64,000 nt of DNA from Pseudarthrobacter sulfonivorans (GTDB lineage: Bacteria > Actinomycetota > Actinomycetes > Actinomycetales > Micrococcaceae), in contig NZ_CP013747.1 in NCBI RefSeq assembly GCF_001484605.1, forward strand, positions 3,100,001 to 3,164,000. Direction: 5' to 3'. Position 1 is the stretch's first letter; the number at the start of each line of letters is the position of its first letter. A program made the translations under genes and the position numbers. Shown here piece after piece: positions 8,000 to 17,145 of the stretch. The notes under the pieces are model-generated. The model was not told where the DNA came from and searched no databases. It saw nothing but the letters and a program-made list of their open reading frames with translations.

Positions 8000-8359
8000 T
8001 CAGCCCGCGTTTCGTGGGGCAAACATGATCACAGCCACCCCGACCAGGCAGATGACGGAGCCCGCGATGTCCCACCGGTCCGGCCGGAAACCGTCGAAGA
8101 CCATTCCCCACGCCAGCGACCCAGCCACAAACACTCCGCCGTAGGCGGCAAGGATCCGGCCGAAATGGGCATCCGGCTGCAGGGTGGCCACAAAACCGTA
8201 GAGGCCCAGGGCAATCACACCCAGCCCTGCCCACCACCAGTCCTTGCCCTCACGGACTGACTGCCACACGAGCCACGCGCCGCCGATCTCGGCAGCAGCG
8301 GCCAGGACGAACAGCACAGTCGTTTTGGCGATCGCCACGGTTTCAGCAGGAATACTCAC
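8000..8359 (-). CDS. YnfA/UPF0060 family small membrane protein
   Basis: 119 residues from GTG 8359, four hydrophobic segments. Family features are [83 protein letters not shown], close to the usual 108-residue YnfA. The family is related to small multidrug resistance proteins and has been linked to drug efflux in some enterobacteria. The longer reading upstream is low-complexity and overlaps the divergent LLM gene, so it was not used. Confidence 0.85.
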   Translation of the reverse strand: MSIPAETVAIAKTTVLFVLAAAAEIGGAWLVWQSVREGKDWWWAGLGVIALGLYGFVATLQPDAHFGRILAAYGGVFVAGSLAWGMVFDGFRPDRWDIAGSVICLVGVAVIMFAPRNAG

Positions 8360-8413
8360 AGGCTCATCATGCCAGCCGGGAATGCGGCCACCCGGCGGGA
8401 GGTTGGGCCTTAC

Positions 8414-9448
8414 ATGCAACGCATCGGATTCCTGTCCTTCGGCCACTGGGGCCCCGGCCAGGGCTCCCGCACCAGAACCGCCGGCGAGGCCCTGCGCCAG
8501 GGCATTGAGCTGGCGGTGGCCGCCGAGGAACTCGGAATCGACGGCGCCTTCTTCCGGGTGCACCATTTCGCCCGTCAGCAGGCGTCGCCCTTCCCGCTGC
8601 TGGCAGCCATCGCCGCACGGACCGGCCGGATAGAGATCGGCACCGGTGTCATCGACATGCGGTACGAAAATCCGCTGTACATGGCCGAGGAAGCCGCGGC
8701 CACGGATCTGATCAGCCGCGGCAGGCTGCAGCTGGGCATCAGCCGTGGTTCACCCGAGCCCGCCCGGAACGGGGCCGCTGCCTTCGGCCACAAACCGGCA
8801 GAAGGGGAGACCGACGCGGACATGGCCCACCAGCACACAGCCCAGTTCCGGCACGCCATCAGCGGCGCCGGCGTGGCCGAGGCGGACCCGCGTTACGCCG
8901 GCGGAGCCATCGGCCTGTTGCCGGTCCAACCGCAGTCGCCGGGCCTCACAGAGCGGATCTGGTGGGGCGCCGGAAGCCGCAACACCGCCGTGTGGGCGGC
9001 CGGCCTGGGCATGAACCTGATGAGCTCCACCCTGCTCACCGAGGACACCGGCGTCCCTTTCGACCAGCTGCAGGCGGAGCAAATCCAGCTCTTCCGGGAG
9101 GCCTGGGCCGCGGCAGGACACAGCCACCAGCCACGGGTCTCTGTCAGCCGGAGCATCCTGCCAATCGTGGACGACGAGGACAGCAGGTATTTTGCGGGCA
9201 GCGCGCTGCGGGACAGCCGGGACCAGGTGGGCGTCATCGACGGCCTCACGGCACGCTTTGGCAAGACCTATGCCGGCGCCCCGGATGTCCTGGCCGAACA
9301 GCTGGTGGCCGACGCCGCCGTCCAGGCCGCGGACACGCTGCTGGTGACTGTGCCCAACCAGTTGGGCGTTGACTTCAATGCCAAAATGCTGGGAAACATC
9401 GCCCGGTACATTGCGCCCGCCGTCGGCTGGACCCCGGCACGTTCCTGA
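8414..9448 (+). CDS. LLM class flavin-dependent oxidoreductase
   Basis: 344 residues from ATG 8414 ([12 protein letters not shown]). Luciferase-like fold signs are [83 protein letters not shown], which fits the N-terminal half of the TIM barrel. The family uses reduced FMN or F420; this branch is common in actinobacteria and its substrates are unknown. Another in-frame ATG at 8369 gives 15 extra residues but lacks a better ribosome site. It is divergent from the ynfA-like gene. Confidence 0.85.
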   Translation: MQRIGFLSFGHWGPGQGSRTRTAGEALRQGIELAVAAEELGIDGAFFRVHHFARQQASPFPLLAAIAARTGRIEIGTGVIDMRYENPLYMAEEAAATDLISRGRLQLGISRGSPEPARNGAAAFGHKPAEGETDADMAHQHTAQFRHAISGAGVAEADPRYAGGAIGLLPVQPQSPGLTERIWWGAGSRNTAVWAAGLGMNLMSSTLLTEDTGVPFDQLQAEQIQLFREAWAAAGHSHQPRVSVSRSILPIVDDEDSRYFAGSALRDSRDQVGVIDGLTARFGKTYAGAPDVLAEQLVADAAVQAADTLLVTVPNQLGVDFNAKMLGNIARYIAPAVGWTPARS

Positions 9449-9550
9449 TCCGGAGCCGATTCCGCTGGGTGATCCGCCCGGAAGGGAATATCCTGAGAAG
9501 GTGCGGGCCGTTGAGGCCCGGTTATTCCTCACGGCCTAGAGAGGCTCACC

Positions 9551-9754
9551 ATGTCCGAAAAACTACACCTGACACCGGAAGACGAGTTCCCGGAGGATCT
9601 TTCCAGCATCCCGGACAAGGAGCTGCAGGTTTTGGACAGTCAAGTACAGCGTCAACTGGACTACGAGTACGTGGCCGAGGGCGAACCGAACCCGGAGACG
9701 GAGTTCCGGCACCTGGACCTGGACGAGGAATTCCAGGAACGCGACGACCGCTGA
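9551..9754 (+). CDS. Small acidic protein of unknown function
   Basis: 67 residues with a GAGAGG ribosome site before ATG. The sequence is very acidic (about one third Asp/Glu) and has no membrane or signal segment: LHLTPEDEFPEDLSSIPDKEL, then LDYEYVAEGEPNPETEFRHLDLDEEFQERDDR. Good start signal and codon use support a real gene. No family recognised. Confidence 0.6.
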   Translation: MSEKLHLTPEDEFPEDLSSIPDKELQVLDSQVQRQLDYEYVAEGEPNPETEFRHLDLDEEFQERDDR

Positions 9755-9802
9755 CAACCGTCCCCCGCCGTCGGTCTGGCTCATTCCGGTGATCGGCAGT
9801 GG

Positions 9803-9828
9803 ATATTAGTCAGCATCCTTACTAATAT
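9803..9828. promoter_or_regulatory. Inverted repeat ATATTAGT-N10-ACTAATAT upstream of the desaturase operon
   Basis: Perfect 8-base arms (9803-9810 and 9821-9828) around ten bases, in AT-rich DNA about 110-135 bases before the first start of the reductase/desaturase operon. The shape suits a TetR-family operator, which would be expected for a lipid-responsive desaturase operon. No regulator gene lies next to it. Confidence 0.45.
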
Positions 9829-9936
9829 TGCTCAAGGAACCATCCACAAGCCACAGCCGTTAGGCTTGTAGCGGGCTTTGGGGGCAATGCGCCCTACGAT
9901 TACTGCGTGACTGCGGAACGGTCAGGAGAGAGAAAT

Positions 9937-9969
9937 ATGGCTCGCGCCGCTTTAGGTTTTACTGCATGA
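9937..9969 (+). CDS. Possible 10-residue leader peptide coupled to the reductase gene
   Basis: ATG 9937 follows a strong AGGAGAG (about six bases away) and encodes MARAALGFTA before TGA at 9967-9969. That TGA overlaps the reductase ATG at 9966 as ATGA. The reductase start itself has no comparable ribosome site, so it may be translated by coupling to this mini-ORF. The alternative is that the real N-terminus of the reductase is misread by a one-base error here. Confidence 0.35.
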   Translation: MARAALGFTA

Positions 9970-11063
9970 TCCGGCTACGTCAGCTGGCACAGGCGGCTTC
10001 CGTACTGACCACGCCATTGGCACCGGAAGATATTCTGGCGCTCTTTAACCCTGTCTTCTCGGCGCGCCAGCTGCGTGGAGTGGTGACCCGTGTGGTCCAG
10101 GAAACGGCACAGTCGGCCACCATCTTCTTCCGTCCCGGCCGCGGCTGGCATTCCCACCTGGCTGGTCAGTGGGCGCGCATCGGCGTTGAGCTGGACGGCG
10201 TCCGCCACTGGCGCTCGTATTCGCTGAGCGCCCCCGCCGGCAAGGACCCGGCCATCACCGTCACCGACGTCGGCGCCGTTTCCGGAACCCTGGTCCGGAC
10301 CACCAAACCGGGCGACGTCCTTTTCCTGGCACCCCCGCAAGGCGACTTCGTCCTGCCCGAGCACCCCAGGCCGCTCCTGATGGTCACCGCCGGCAGCGGC
10401 ATCACTCCGGTGATGTCCATGATCCGCACCCTTGTTCCCCGCCGCCCGGATGCCGACGTCGTCCTGGTGCACTCCGCCCGCACGCCCGGCGACAGCCTCT
10501 TCCGCGAGGAACTCGCCGAACTGGCTGACCAGTTCCCCAACTTCCGGCTGGCCCACTGGTACACCGGCGAACAGGGCCGGATGGACCTGACCAACACGGC
10601 CGAGCTCGATGAGATCTGCCCGGACTGGAAGGAACGGGCCGCTTACGCGTGCGGCCCGGACAGTTTCCTGGACGACGCCGAGGCCCTGTGGAAGCAGGCG
10701 TCCCTCACCGCCGGTGCCCCCGGCTCCGATGTTGCGCTCGCCGGCGATCCCGGCAACCTCATGATTGAGCGGTTCAACACCACCTTCGCCGGGGGTGTAG
10801 GGCACGACGGCGGCCTGGTCACCTTTGAGGCGTCGGACCGGGAAGTTGACGCCGACGGCGATACTCCGCTGCTCGACGTCGGCGAAGACGCCGGGGTGCT
10901 GATGCCCAGCGGCTGCCGGATGGGAATCTGCCACAGTTGCCTGACTCCGCTCCTGGCCGGACAGGTCCGTGACCTTCGCACCAACGAGGTCCACGGCGAA
11001 CCCGGCCAACTAATCCAAACGTGTGTCTCGGCAGCCGCCGGACCCGTCAACCTCGAACTCTGA
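9966..11063 (+). CDS. Ferredoxin reductase-like electron carrier (FAD, NAD(P)H and 2Fe-2S domains)
   Basis: 365 residues. An FNR-like FAD domain (RHWRSYSLSAPAG near residue 80), an NAD(P) domain (LLMVTAGSGITPVMSMIR near 140) and a C-terminal plant-type 2Fe-2S domain with C-x4-C-x2-C (GCRMGICHSCL) and a last Cys in QTCVS. The order matches mycobacterial Rv3230c, which passes electrons from NADPH to the DesA3 acyl-CoA desaturase. The desaturase gene follows 13 bases later, supporting the same partnership. Confidence 0.92.
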   Translation: MIRLRQLAQAASVLTTPLAPEDILALFNPVFSARQLRGVVTRVVQETAQSATIFFRPGRGWHSHLAGQWARIGVELDGVRHWRSYSLSAPAGKDPAITVTDVGAVSGTLVRTTKPGDVLFLAPPQGDFVLPEHPRPLLMVTAGSGITPVMSMIRTLVPRRPDADVVLVHSARTPGDSLFREELAELADQFPNFRLAHWYTGEQGRMDLTNTAELDEICPDWKERAAYACGPDSFLDDAEALWKQASLTAGAPGSDVALAGDPGNLMIERFNTTFAGGVGHDGGLVTFEASDREVDADGDTPLLDVGEDAGVLMPSGCRMGICHSCLTPLLAGQVRDLRTNEVHGEPGQLIQTCVSAAAGPVNLEL

Positions 11064-11076
11064 GGAGCAATACCGC

Positions 11077-12264
11077 ATGTCAGTAGTTTCAGAAAGCAAG
11101 AAAGATTCCGCAAGCAGCACCGCCCCCACCGGAGCGGCAAAGACGCGCCCCGGAGCGCTGGCCGAGTCCGGCAGCCCCCTGGTGCGTCCACCTGCCGCAG
11201 CGCACCTTACCGACGAACAGGTAGCTGAGCTGGGCCGCGAACTCGACGCGATCCGCGACGATATCCTCGCCAAGCGCGGCGCGTCCGATGCCGCCTACAT
11301 CCGGCGCGTAATCAAGATCCAGCGCGGGCTGGAAATCTCGGGCCGGGCGGCTCTCCTGGTGAGCAAGAACAAGGCAGCTTGGGTCACCGGAACCACGCTC
11401 CTGAGCCTGGCGAAGATCCTCGAAAACATGGAGATCGGGCACAACGTGCTCCATGGCCAGTGGGACTGGATGCGGGACCCGGATATCCACTCCACCACGT
11501 GGGAGTGGGACTTCGTCACCCCGTCGCGCTCCTGGCAGCATACCCACAATGACCTGCACCACCGCTGGACCAATGTGGTGGGCAAGGACAACGACGTCGG
11601 GTACAACCTCCTGCGCATGGACGAGAGCCAGCCGTGGGTGCCCATGAACCTGGGCAACCCGCTGTACAACGCGATCCTGGCACCCCTTTTCGAGTGGGGC
11701 ATTGCCATCTACGACCTCGAGCTGAACGATTTCAAAGAGGGCAAGAAGTCCAAGGAAGCCCTGCTCAAGGACCTCAAGGCGCTGGGCAAGAAGGTGGTCA
11801 CTCAGTTCACCAAGGACTACGCGGCCACTCCTGCCGTCGCCATGCTCACCGGCTCAGGCAAGCAGGCCCTCTACGGCACGCTGACGGCCAACGCCGTCCG
11901 CAACGTCTGGGCGCACGCGGTCATCTTCTGCGGCCACTTCCCCGAAGGCACGGACACCTTCAGCGAGGAAATGGTGGAAGGCGAAACCCGCGGGGACTGG
12001 TACGTCCGCCAGATGATTGGTTCCGCCAACATCTCCGGGTCCAAGTTCATGCACCTGATGACCGGCAACCTGTCGCACCAGATCGAGCACCACCTCTTCC
12101 CGGACCTGCCGTCCAACCGGTACGCCGAGGTTGCGCCGCTGGTCCGAGAAATCTGCGAGCGCTACGGCCTGAAGTACACCACGGGTCCCCTGCTGAAGCA
12201 GGTTGGATCGACCTGGGGCAAGATCTTTAGGCTGGCACTGCCGGGCAAGGCTGCCAGGGCTTGA
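11077..12264 (+). CDS. Membrane fatty acid / acyl-CoA desaturase (DesA3-like)
   Basis: 395 residues from ATG 11077, with GAGGAG overlapping the reductase stop. Three histidine boxes for the di-iron centre are visible: H122NVLH126, H157NDLHH162 and, near residue 330, HQIEHHLF. The family inserts a double bond into acyl chains in the membrane, using electrons from a reductase. Unusual is the long soluble N-terminus of about 90 residues. The gene ends just before a strong terminator. Regiospecificity cannot be read from sequence; delta-9 is a guess from the DesA3 parallel. Confidence 0.92.
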   Translation: MSVVSESKKDSASSTAPTGAAKTRPGALAESGSPLVRPPAAAHLTDEQVAELGRELDAIRDDILAKRGASDAAYIRRVIKIQRGLEISGRAALLVSKNKAAWVTGTTLLSLAKILENMEIGHNVLHGQWDWMRDPDIHSTTWEWDFVTPSRSWQHTHNDLHHRWTNVVGKDNDVGYNLLRMDESQPWVPMNLGNPLYNAILAPLFEWGIAIYDLELNDFKEGKKSKEALLKDLKALGKKVVTQFTKDYAATPAVAMLTGSGKQALYGTLTANAVRNVWAHAVIFCGHFPEGTDTFSEEMVEGETRGDWYVRQMIGSANISGSKFMHLMTGNLSHQIEHHLFPDLPSNRYAEVAPLVREICERYGLKYTTGPLLKQVGSTWGKIFRLALPGKAARA

Positions 12265-12281
12265 GCTGACTAAGCCTTAAA

Positions 12282-12320
12282 GAGTGGAAGGGCCAGGCGA
12301 AACGCCTGGCCCTTCCACTC
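12282..12320. terminator. Strong bidirectional terminator
   Basis: A perfect 18-base stem (12282-12299 with 12303-12320) with an AAA loop, followed by GTTTTG on the plus strand and preceded by CTTAAAG on the other side. It separates the convergent desaturase and alpha/beta-hydrolase genes. Confidence 0.9.
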
Positions 12321-12326
12321 GTTTTG

Positions 12327-13199
<873 letters not shown>

Positions 13200-13278
13200 T
13201 CAGTTTCGGGCGCAAGCAAAAGCCAGCGCCCGGCATTCCCTACTCTAGAGACCACGCGCCGGGGCGCCAAGGATGTGG

Positions 13279-13476
13279 CTACTGCGTGGGTTGGGGCAGC
13301 TCGCAGTTGATCTGCGGGTTGACGCCCAGGTAGTTCAAGGGCCCGGCGACGATGGTCACGGCCACCGTTCCCGCCGCGGCGCAGGACCCTGGAGCCCCGC
13401 CGAAATAGCCGCGCTGCCAGGCGGCGATTCCTCCGATGATCAGCCAGATGACAATCAGTGCTCCGAGAAACTTCAT
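13279..13476 (-). CDS. Small membrane-anchored protein of unknown function
   Basis: 65 residues from ATG 13476, with GGAGG before the start. One membrane helix (FLGALIVIWLIIGGIAAW) is followed by a short exported tail containing two cysteines (GSCAAAG and QINCELPQ), which could form a disulfide. The form, with RGYFGG after the helix, is common among small actinobacterial proteins of unknown role. Confidence 0.6.
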   Translation of the reverse strand: MKFLGALIVIWLIIGGIAAWQRGYFGGAPGSCAAAGTVAVTIVAGPLNYLGVNPQINCELPQPTQ

Positions 13477-13570
13477 GGTGTCCTCCCATGGCGTGGCCTG
13501 TGCGTTCAAGTATGCGCCGATAACCGGAAAGCTCACAGGACCAAAAACGCCGCCCCTCCCCACCCCCCGG

Positions 13571-13616
13571 ACGCTCTCTCACTTAATGCCACTTAATTCG
13601 CAACGCTCTCTCACTT
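13571..13616 (+). repeat. Pair of ACGCTCTCTCACTT repeats (left copy)
   Basis: Two copies at 13571-13584 (extended to TTAA-type end at 13586) and 13603-13616, exactly 32 bases apart. The same pair, also 32 bases apart, occurs in reverse orientation at 15427-15472. The pair lies beside a copy of the palindromic repeat at 13618-13654. Confidence 0.75.
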
Positions 13617-13617
13617 T

Positions 13618-13654
13618 TGTGAATCGCAGCGCTAAATGGCGGCGTTTCTGCAGC
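13618..13654 (+). repeat. Truncated copy of the 45-base palindromic repeat
   Basis: 37 bases (TGTGAATCGCAGCG, then TAAATGGCGGCGTTT, then TGCAGC) identical to 15366-15402 except two positions. This copy lacks the right arm GCGATTCACA found in the other one. The two lie in the same orientation at the borders of the 1.7-kb segment with the arginase gene, the ISL3 remnant and the truncated reductase gene. Confidence 0.8.
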
Positions 13655-13688
13655 CGTAAATACGCCCGGTTGCCCGGTAGGGGATCCC

Positions 13689-14603
13689 TTACTGGGAGTG
13701 GGGAGGCCAGGCAGCCACACCTAATCGCGCGAGACCGTCCGCAATGACGTCGGTAACTACGCGGGAGTACCGTCCGTCGGGGTCGAGGTCAGGGTCGAAC
13801 ACGGTCACTGACGCCCCGATGGCCCATGGGGCGAGCTGAGCCAGAAGTTCCGTCAGTTCATTCGCGGCGAATCCTCCTGGGGCGGGACTGTCTACGGCTG
13901 GCATCACGCTGGGATCGAGTACGTCGACGTCGATCTGCAGCCAGTAGCCAGCGCCCGCAACTGCAAGAGCTGCAGCGGCGATGGCGTCCGGCGTCTGGGC
14001 AAGGGCTTCTTGAGCGGAGACCACGAGGCCCAGTTTCCGACGCGCTTCGGAAGCCTCTGCATCATCGTCTCGGTGCCCTATGTGGACGGTACGAGCAGTG
14101 GGGAAGTACGGCCCGAATCCGTCCATATTCGCGATTGCTGGCCAGTGCAGGCCAACGGCAGCGGCAAGGTCTTCACCGGCGACGCTAGCGCACTCCTCGC
14201 TGTTGCCAGGGTGCCGAAAGTCAGTGTGGCCGTCTACATGAACCAGGCCAGTCCGGCCGCACCGCGAGAGAGCGAGGCCGATTCCGAGTAGGAGGCTGCA
14301 ATCTCCGCCGACCACCAACGGAGTGTTTCCCGTTTCGATAACACCCGCCAGACGATCGGCAAGTCGATGGGCGTGCTCGGCCATCGCAGCCTCGTTGCGA
14401 ACATGGCCAGCCGAACGAGTGGTGTCGTCATCGACGTACCGACCTGGAAGGACTACGCCAGCGTCAATCGCCCCCACTTGTGCGAGCCGCTTGAATAGAC
14501 CGGCTTCTCTTAGGGCCTCGGGTGCTTTGGCTGTGCCGGGCACACTGCCGCGTCTTGGAGGCCGCAGGCCGAGGTTACTTGGTGCAGACAGGATTGCAAT
14601 CAC
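13689..14603 (-). CDS. Arginase/agmatinase/formimidoylglutamase family hydrolase
   Basis: 304 residues. Metal-binding motifs of the ureohydrolase superfamily are present: VVGGDCS, LVHVDGHTDF and the late IDVDVLDPSVMPAVDSPAPGG. These ligate the two Mn ions used to hydrolyse guanidino groups. The canonical first histidine motif GGDHS is GGDCS here, which weakens the first metal site or indicates another substrate. The gene lies inside the repeat-bounded segment, so it may have been acquired. Confidence 0.85.
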   Translation of the reverse strand: MIAILSAPSNLGLRPPRRGSVPGTAKAPEALREAGLFKRLAQVGAIDAGVVLPGRYVDDDTTRSAGHVRNEAAMAEHAHRLADRLAGVIETGNTPLVVGGDCSLLLGIGLALSRCGRTGLVHVDGHTDFRHPGNSEECASVAGEDLAAAVGLHWPAIANMDGFGPYFPTARTVHIGHRDDDAEASEARRKLGLVVSAQEALAQTPDAIAAAALAVAGAGYWLQIDVDVLDPSVMPAVDSPAPGGFAANELTELLAQLAPWAIGASVTVFDPDLDPDGRYSRVVTDVIADGLARLGVAAWPPHSQ

Positions 14604-14639
14604 GTTCCTAGCCTGCCAGAGCGACCTCCCGCCCCCGAC

Positions 14640-15088
14640 ATCGGCGTCTCACTAGGCGATCGTCTTAGCGGGCATCCGGATGACCGATAGCGACGGATCG
14701 TGACCACCAGCGTGGTCGGCCGCCAACCCAGCGGCTCGTGCGCCAGACGCCGGGTCACTGTGTCGCGCGGCGATCCCTCGCATCCGCAGCGACCACCTCT
14801 CATCCGACCCGTCGGGCTCGACGACGCGACAGGCCAAGACAGCACGGTCCGTCTCGAACCGCTGCCCGGTCACTTCGAGACCGAGCTCGTCGAGTCGGCA
14901 GAACACGGTCAGTTCAGGGCAGGCAAGCCCGCCCCAGGGGTAGCGTCAGGCACGTCGAGGTCTTCCGGATGGGCAGTGTGAGAACTTCCATCTTCGGGAG
15001 ACCTCGACCCCTACCCGGCCACCGACGCGTCGACCACCGCCGCCGACAACATCACACGCCCGCTACACCCTCAACTGTGAAGAGCTGC
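14640..15088 (-). mobile_element. Remnant of an ISL3-family insertion sequence (left-over end)
   Basis: The minus strand holds the 5' part of an ISL3-type transposase (see 14668-14906) and about 180 bases of upstream element DNA. That upstream part contains an internal inverted repeat (GAGGTCTTCC near 14957, GGGAGACCTC near 14997) and ends with CAACTGTGAAGAGC, which looks like an ISL3 element end. The element boundary is approximate. The rest of the transposase, more than 300 residues, is missing. Confidence 0.5.
14668..14906 (-). pseudogene. ISL3-family transposase, frameshifted N-terminal fragment
   Basis: The first frame reads MFCRLDELGLEVTGQRFETD then RAVLACRVVEPD. After a shift near 14810 the second frame continues with RCGCEGSPRDTVTRRLAHEP, LGWRPTTLVVTIRRYRSSGC. 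Together they match the start of ISL3 transposases, where a Cys-rich zinc finger precedes the DDE domain. Homology stops near 14668. One frameshift and the loss of the whole catalytic domain mean it is dead. Confidence 0.65.
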
Positions 15089-15122
15089 TAATGTGGGGCA
15101 CCCCAAATCAAAGGAGAGCCCC

Positions 15123-15344
15123 GTGGGCAAGGTGGTCATGTACAGCTCGGTGTCGGTGGACGGCTTCGTCGCGGACGAGAACGACCAGCCCGGACCGCTG
15201 TTCGACTGGTTGTCCAGCGGTGACGTCCCGTTGGACGAGAGCGGCGAGGTGAAGGTGTCGCAGACGTCCTACGACTACACCCGGCCGTACTGGGACCAGA
15301 TCGGGGCGACAATCGTCGGCCGCCACGTCTTCGACATGACATGA
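15123..15344 (+). pseudogene. Dihydrofolate reductase / RibD C-terminal family, 3'-truncated
   Basis: From GTG 15123 (AAAGGAG before it) 73 residues read VGKVVMYSSVSVDGFVADEN, then DQPGPLFDWL and WDQIGATIVGRHVFDMT, and then stop. This is the N-terminal third of RibD_C/DHFR-like reductases, normally about 180-200 residues; GRHVFDMT is the point where the family goes on to its NADPH-binding part. The sequence after the stop runs straight into the palindromic repeat, so the gene was cut at the island border. Confidence 0.75.
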
Positions 15345-15365
15345 TCCGTGTCCGCTATCTATGTA

Positions 15366-15410
15366 TGTGAATCGCAGCGGTAAATGGCGGCGTTTTTGCA
15401 GCGATTCACA
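15366..15410. repeat. Complete 45-base palindromic repeat
   Basis: Perfect 10-base arms TGTGAATCGC (15366-15375) and GCGATTCACA (15401-15410) enclose a centre with TAAATGGCGGCGTTTTTGCA. The first 37 bases recur at 13618-13654. It marks the right border of the small island. Confidence 0.8.
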
Positions 15411-15426
15411 CTCACTTTCTTGAAAA

Positions 15427-15472
15427 AAGTGAGAGAGCGTTGGTCAAAAACCTGCGTTAAGTGAGAGAGCGT
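15427..15472 (-). repeat. Pair of ACGCTCTCTCACTT repeats (right copy, reversed)
   Basis: AAGTGAGAGAGCGT at 15427-15440 and 15459-15472, again 32 bases apart. The second copy extends to TTAAGTGAGAGAGCGT, mirroring the copy at 13571-13586. Conservation of the 32-base spacing shows the pair moves or is copied as one unit. Confidence 0.75.
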
Positions 15473-15504
15473 CTGAAGGGGTTGGAGGTGGGGTGGGGGT
15501 GGGA

Positions 15505-17112
15505 TTAGGGGCGGGCGCCGAAGCCGCCTCCGCCGCCCGGGCCCTGGGCCGCGGTGTACTCGCCGGCGGTCACGGTGCCCACCTGATCGGCGCCGTCCAG
15601 GGAGCCCTCGCCTACTCCGGCGCTGACCGTGGCCGTGCCGCCGGTGTAGACGGTGTACTCCTCGCCTTCAGTGATCGCTGCCGAGGAGAACACTAGCGAC
15701 GCCGTCGTCTTGGTGGTCACGAAAGCACCCACCACAGTGCCGCTGGAGTCAGCGATCTGCACCACGGTGCCGGCCGGAACCGATGACCCGAGCGTGACCT
15801 GCACGCCGGACTGCGTCGATGAGGTGCCCGGCGTGACCACCATGCCCACGCTTCCCGCCGCTGCCACGGTGCCGCCGGTGACGGTCAGTTCGCCGTTGAC
15901 GTCCAGCGCCCCGTTGCCGGAGTTGGTGGGGCCGTTGACGACGACAGTGCCGCCGGAGATGCTGGCGTTGCCGTTGGAGTCCAGCCCGTCGCCCTGCGCG
16001 TTGATGGTCAGCGAGCCGCCGGTGATGTCCACGGTGTAGTCGCCCACGGCCATCTCGCCGCCGCCCCCGCCCATTCCGCCCTGGGCCGAAGTGGAGGTGG
16101 AGGCCCCGCCCGAGGCGTTCACACCGTCGTCGTTCGCGGTGACGCTGGCCGTGCCGCCGGACATCACGATGTGCTGGGCCTCCAGGCCCTCCTCGGATTT
16201 GGCCACCGTGGTGACGCCGGCGGCGATGGTGAGCGTGTTGAAGGCCTTGATGCCATCGTCCACCGCGCTGACGTTCAGGGTGCCGCCGTTGATGAGGACC
16301 CAGCCGCGGCCTTCGTCCTCCTCGTTGTCCGACTTGAAGCCGTCGTCGCCGGCGGTCACCTGGTAGGCGCCGTCGAGCAGGACCGCGTAGTCCTTGCCCA
16401 CGATGCCGTCGTCGGTGGCGTTCACGGTGACGTTGCCGGCGGCCAGCACAAGCCCGTCCTTGGAGGAGATGCCGTCGTTGAAGTTGCCGTCCACACTCAG
16501 CGAGCCGGTGCCGGCGATGGTGAGATCGGCCATGGAGTAGAGTGCCGCGTTCGGGGCGTCCTCGGCGGTGTCCGTGTAGGTGGACGGGTCGCTCAGCGAG
16601 TTGGACGTGCCGTCCTCAAGGAAAACAATGGCCTCATTGGCGCTCTGCACCACAAACGGCGAGCCGGTGGAGCTGGAGATGTCGGCGCCGTCCAGGATGA
16701 TGCGCACCACGTCCTCCTCGCCTGCGGCCACCACCACCTGGCCGTCGGACAGCGAGCCGCTCAGGCGGTAGGTGCCGGCCGCGCTGATGGTGACGGTGTC
16801 GCCGTCGACCGTTACAGCGTCCGACGACGTCCCGGAGGCAACGCTGCTGGCGTCGCCCGCCAGGGTCACGGCTACTTCGGCGGCCGCGTCCCAGGTGAGG
16901 TCGTCGGCGTCGTAGTGTGTGTCGGCGGCGAGGGTGTCCAGGGAAACCGCGGCCTGGGCCGTGCCGGACGTGGTGGACGAGTTGGAGGTGCTGCCGGTGG
17001 AGGTGGTCCCGGTGATGGACGTTCCCGTGGCGGTGCCGGCGGCGGAGCAGCCGGCCAGCCCAACGGCGAGGGCGAGGGCGGTGACGGACAGAGCAGTGCG
17101 GAAGCGGTTCAT
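15505..17112 (-). CDS. Lipoprotein with right-handed beta-helix (Cthe_2159-type carbohydrate-binding domain)
   Basis: 535 residues. A lipoprotein signal ends in LAGC (C22), then a Ser/Thr/Gly-rich linker to about residue 50. The body is a series of short strand repeats with Asp/Gly turns (NDGISSKDGLVL, TDDGIVGKD, GDDGFKSDNEEDEGRG, NDDGVNASGG, GDGLDSNGNASISGG), as in the Ca-binding beta-helix family of Clostridium thermocellum Cthe_2159, which binds acidic polysaccharides. A poly-Gly stretch precedes AVGDYTVDITGG and the protein ends GGGGGFGARP. It is the last gene of a module with VTC and DUF4956 genes. Confidence 0.85.
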   Translation of the reverse strand: MNRFRTALSVTALALAVGLAGCSAAGTATGTSITGTTSTGSTSNSSTTSGTAQAAVSLDTLAADTHYDADDLTWDAAAEVAVTLAGDASSVASGTSSDAVTVDGDTVTISAAGTYRLSGSLSDGQVVVAAGEEDVVRIILDGADISSSTGSPFVVQSANEAIVFLEDGTSNSLSDPSTYTDTAEDAPNAALYSMADLTIAGTGSLSVDGNFNDGISSKDGLVLAAGNVTVNATDDGIVGKDYAVLLDGAYQVTAGDDGFKSDNEEDEGRGWVLINGGTLNVSAVDDGIKAFNTLTIAAGVTTVAKSEEGLEAQHIVMSGGTASVTANDDGVNASGGASTSTSAQGGMGGGGGEMAVGDYTVDITGGSLTINAQGDGLDSNGNASISGGTVVVNGPTNSGNGALDVNGELTVTGGTVAAAGSVGMVVTPGTSSTQSGVQVTLGSSVPAGTVVQIADSSGTVVGAFVTTKTTASLVFSSAAITEGEEYTVYTGGTATVSAGVGEGSLDGADQVGTVTAGEYTAAQGPGGGGGFGARP

Positions 17113-17145
17113 GGTGTGTTCCTTCGAGATCAGTGGGGAGGTGGG

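Noticed and set aside
14010-14291. Plus-strand frame within the arginase-family gene
   Set aside because: Shadow frame; the minus-strand protein carries the metal motifs.
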